From: Trichaptum fuscoviolaceum
Lineage: Eukaryota; Basidiomycota; Agaricomycetes; Hymenochaetales; Trichaptaceae
DNA: 64,000 nt
Reading direction: 5' to 3'
NCBI GenBank assembly: GCA_910574455.1
Contig: CAJSYZ010000005.1
Coordinates: forward strand, 2,108,001-2,172,000
The position numbers and the translations under genes were made by a program. Numbering within the stretch: the first letter of the stretch is position 1; every line of letters starts with the position of its first letter. Positions 62,111 to 64,000 of this stretch are shown piece by piece. The notes beneath the pieces are model-generated. The model searched no databases and was not told the DNA's origin. It worked only from the letters and a program-made list of their open reading frames with translations.

Positions 62111-62319
62111 ACGGAGGTAAGTGTGTTCTCGCCGGCGCTTAATCAGCGTCTACCTTCAGCTCTCAAGGAGCGCTGCGCGCTCTTTGCCAAGCATCGGAAT
62201 CAAGACAGCACATGCCCGCCGTCATGTTAACATCAAGATTCTCTCATCCGAGGGACGCAACTCTTGTGCAAAGGTTGAATTCGAATATTCAACCATGAAC
62301 GCCACATCTCGGACAAAGC

Positions 62320-63458
62320 GCGTCCGGGCGATTTCGACAGTATTCAACCTCCTCTACGTAAGGTAAGGTCCAATGTAATCACACCATGCTAACAATGCCT
62401 TGATTTTGGCTGTGTGTGTTTAAATTGGTGTACGAGCGTGCAATGGCTGGTCCGTGAATGCCAGTTTACAGTGTTTGACACCTGGTAACTCCACCAACTG
62501 CATTCCGAAAGTTCCAACTTCATGGAGCTCTAGAACTTGCATTAGAGCGGTGCCGAATAGCATATTCTATGGGTAAGCTGAGCCGAATTCAAATATGTAT
62601 GCATTTCCATAGCCTTTCCATGAGTGTTTCGAACCTCCTGTGCTTGTAAGGGTATGCCGTTCCCTTTTGTGAATGTTTGAACCTCGTTATTCTTGCACCT
62701 TAGGGAACATCCACGGCACTGAGCATTGTTGGAGTGAATTTTTAATTCCGGTATGTTCACAACAACTTACAGTAATTGATCTTCGAGTCCTGTAATGGCT
62801 TCACATTTTGGAAATGGCATGCTATACTTCTGTATTTAGGATTAGAACTATGTTGTATGTACAAAGTTGCAATGCAGAATGGTATTTGGTTTACAAAATA
62901 GAGGGAAGGACGAATCTGACTTCAAAAGTGAGTTCCGCCGGATTTGGGCATTAGAGCTTTTCAAGTTTGCGTGCCTTGCTCAAACAAGTTTTGCGCGTTG
63001 ACCATCACCATGGCTGCACCTATGACATTCAATCCATTTGCGCCATCCTTTGAACACTGACAACATGGTGCGAAGATCATCCATTCAGGCATGTTTACGA
63101 GGTTTAGAGTCTCTGCCCGACCCGCAAGTGTGTGTCTCAAGATAGCGCTTAGGGTCAGCACCGCAAGACATCAAATGTTAACAATATACAAGGACAATGC
63201 ACAGCAAGCAAACTACGGAAGTTTGGTTTCCTCATTGTCCTATTCTAGACTCTCCAGGACTTCGATTACCAGCTCACCGTGGGTCCGAACAAGCAGGCCC
63301 CGTAGCAAACCAAATAACAAAGCGCTAAATAGACGCCCGTCTGCGCAGTGAAGATATTCACTGGCGGGCGTTGCTGGCAGCTCCGAGCCCTTTGCCGTGC
63401 TTAAATACAGCTTAAAGGTTAACGGAGATGGAGACGGACCCAGGTAGGTGTGTTCTCC
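62320..63458 (+). repeat. diverged direct repeat unit, copy 2 with exon-like blocks
   Basis: Second copy of the unit. It keeps exon-like pieces: a frame ending RVRAISTVFNLLYVR at a GTAAGG donor (about 62365), and QWLVRECQFTVFDTW between a possible AG acceptor (62436) and GTAACT (62485). Copy 1 shows a related VRAI..QLDVR end before its own GTAAGC. This suggests a decayed spliced gene or element, unidentified. No terminal inverted repeats or target duplications were found. Confidence 0.6.
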
Positions 63459-63645
63459 AAGCTCTTCCATATGCAACTGAAGGGTATCCTATTCCCTTTC
63501 TCTACTGACATCTTCGTGATGTTTGTTCTATCTATCTATAGCACCAAGATAAGCTCTTCGCTTGCGCACTCGCATGTAGCAGCAAACATAAGACTTCTGC
63601 AACTACAGCCATTTCCGTTTGTCTGTAAGATGAGCTGTTTAAAAC

Positions 63646-63762
63646 ATATTCTACTAAGCAATGTATATATGTATGGAAAGCGGGCGAGCGGGACCTTCAC
63701 GCACAGTGAAAGTGCAACAGATGTAGCATATTCCAAACAGTAGTACTTGGTAGCGAGATTGC
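63646..63762. repeat. about 117-bp direct repeat, copy A
   Basis: Matches 63864-63980 with about 70-75% identity by eye: ctacta-gcaatgtatata, then ggaccttcacgcacagtgaaa against ggacctttgtgtactgtgcaa, then tgcaacagat and tagcgag. Offset is about 217 bases. Confidence 0.7.
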
Positions 63763-63863
63763 GAACATTAAGCTGTTCGGGAGCTTAGCATGTGCAGATA
63801 TTTGACTTGTCTGTTGTCTTGGGCATTTTGAGCTCAAATGCTCTGGAAATACATGCACTTTTT

Positions 63864-63980
63864 GTATTCTACTAGGCAATGTATATACATATCGAAAGCT
63901 GGCAAGCAGGACCTTTGTGTACTGTGCAAATGCAACAGATACAGGGAGCTCCAACAGTACTCGGGACATCTAGCGAGTAG
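63864..63980. repeat. about 117-bp direct repeat, copy B
   Basis: Partner of 63646-63762, same orientation. On the minus strand both copies encode a similar short peptide pattern (FPYIYTLLSRI and FRYVYTLPSRI), but neither is in a supported gene. The unit may continue past the right edge. Confidence 0.7.
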
Positions 63981-64000
63981 AATACTGTTGTGAATACTGC

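Overview
The window is a gene-dense piece of a filamentous fungal nuclear genome, almost certainly an Agaricomycete (mushroom-forming basidiomycete). The reasons are very short introns (about 45-60 bases, GTRNGY...CTRAY...YAG) cutting nearly every gene into many exons, genes on both strands with small gaps, a fungal-only eEF3-type ABC protein, a Zn2Cys6 factor, an AA9 lytic polysaccharide monooxygenase, and single-pass Ser-rich membrane proteins of a kind common in these fungi. I see no CRISPR array, prophage, intact transposon or recognisable tRNA.

Layout. 1-456: 3' end of a C2H2 zinc-finger gene (+). 952-4622 (-): NDR/LATS-class AGC kinase, divergent from a homeodomain gene at 6173-7603 (+). 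7982-9462 (-): AA9 LPMO. 9877-14060 (-): eEF3/New1-like ABC-F ATPase. 14547-16311 (-): membrane-anchored GH18 chitinase. 16520-19118 (-): GTPBP1-type GTPase, sharing a 475-base promoter with spo11 (19594-21731, +). 21895-22884 (-): Ser/Asp-rich single-pass membrane protein. 23741-25167 (-): arginine-specific carbamoyl-phosphate synthase small subunit, with a spliced arginine-attenuator uORF just upstream. 25600-30125 (-): long disordered Lys/Ser-rich protein, divergent from a tiny complex-I-like membrane subunit (30367-30734, +). 30981-33373 (-): Zn2Cys6 regulator, divergent from a GH63 glycosidase (33794-37714, +). 38123-40144 (-): second single-pass Ser-rich protein. 40690-42840 (-): coiled-coil plus RGG protein resembling caprin. 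43553-44618 (-): short-chain dehydrogenase. 45396-47617 (+): multi-pass RING-H2 ligase. 47904-50023 (-): J-like charged protein. 50448-51105 (-) and 51970-52446 (+): unknown small proteins. 52598-54679 (-): SNG1/DUF3533 membrane protein. 55457-60028 (-): large RhoGAP protein. From about 60.9 kb to the right edge no intact gene is visible; the stretch holds two diverged direct copies of a roughly 1.2-1.4 kb unit and a shorter direct repeat.

Functionally this is a mixed housekeeping neighbourhood rather than a cluster. It covers polarity and cell wall (NDR kinase, RhoGAP, chitinase), lignocellulose or glycan breakdown (AA9, GH63), translation and RNA (eEF3-like, GTPBP1-like, caprin-like), meiosis (Spo11), arginine synthesis and transcription factors. 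The best-supported special element is the spliced arginine attenuator peptide. The most open question is the decayed tandem duplication at the right end. Exon junctions were deduced by eye from splice consensus and reading frame; where an entry says a junction restores a family motif, I checked it base by base.
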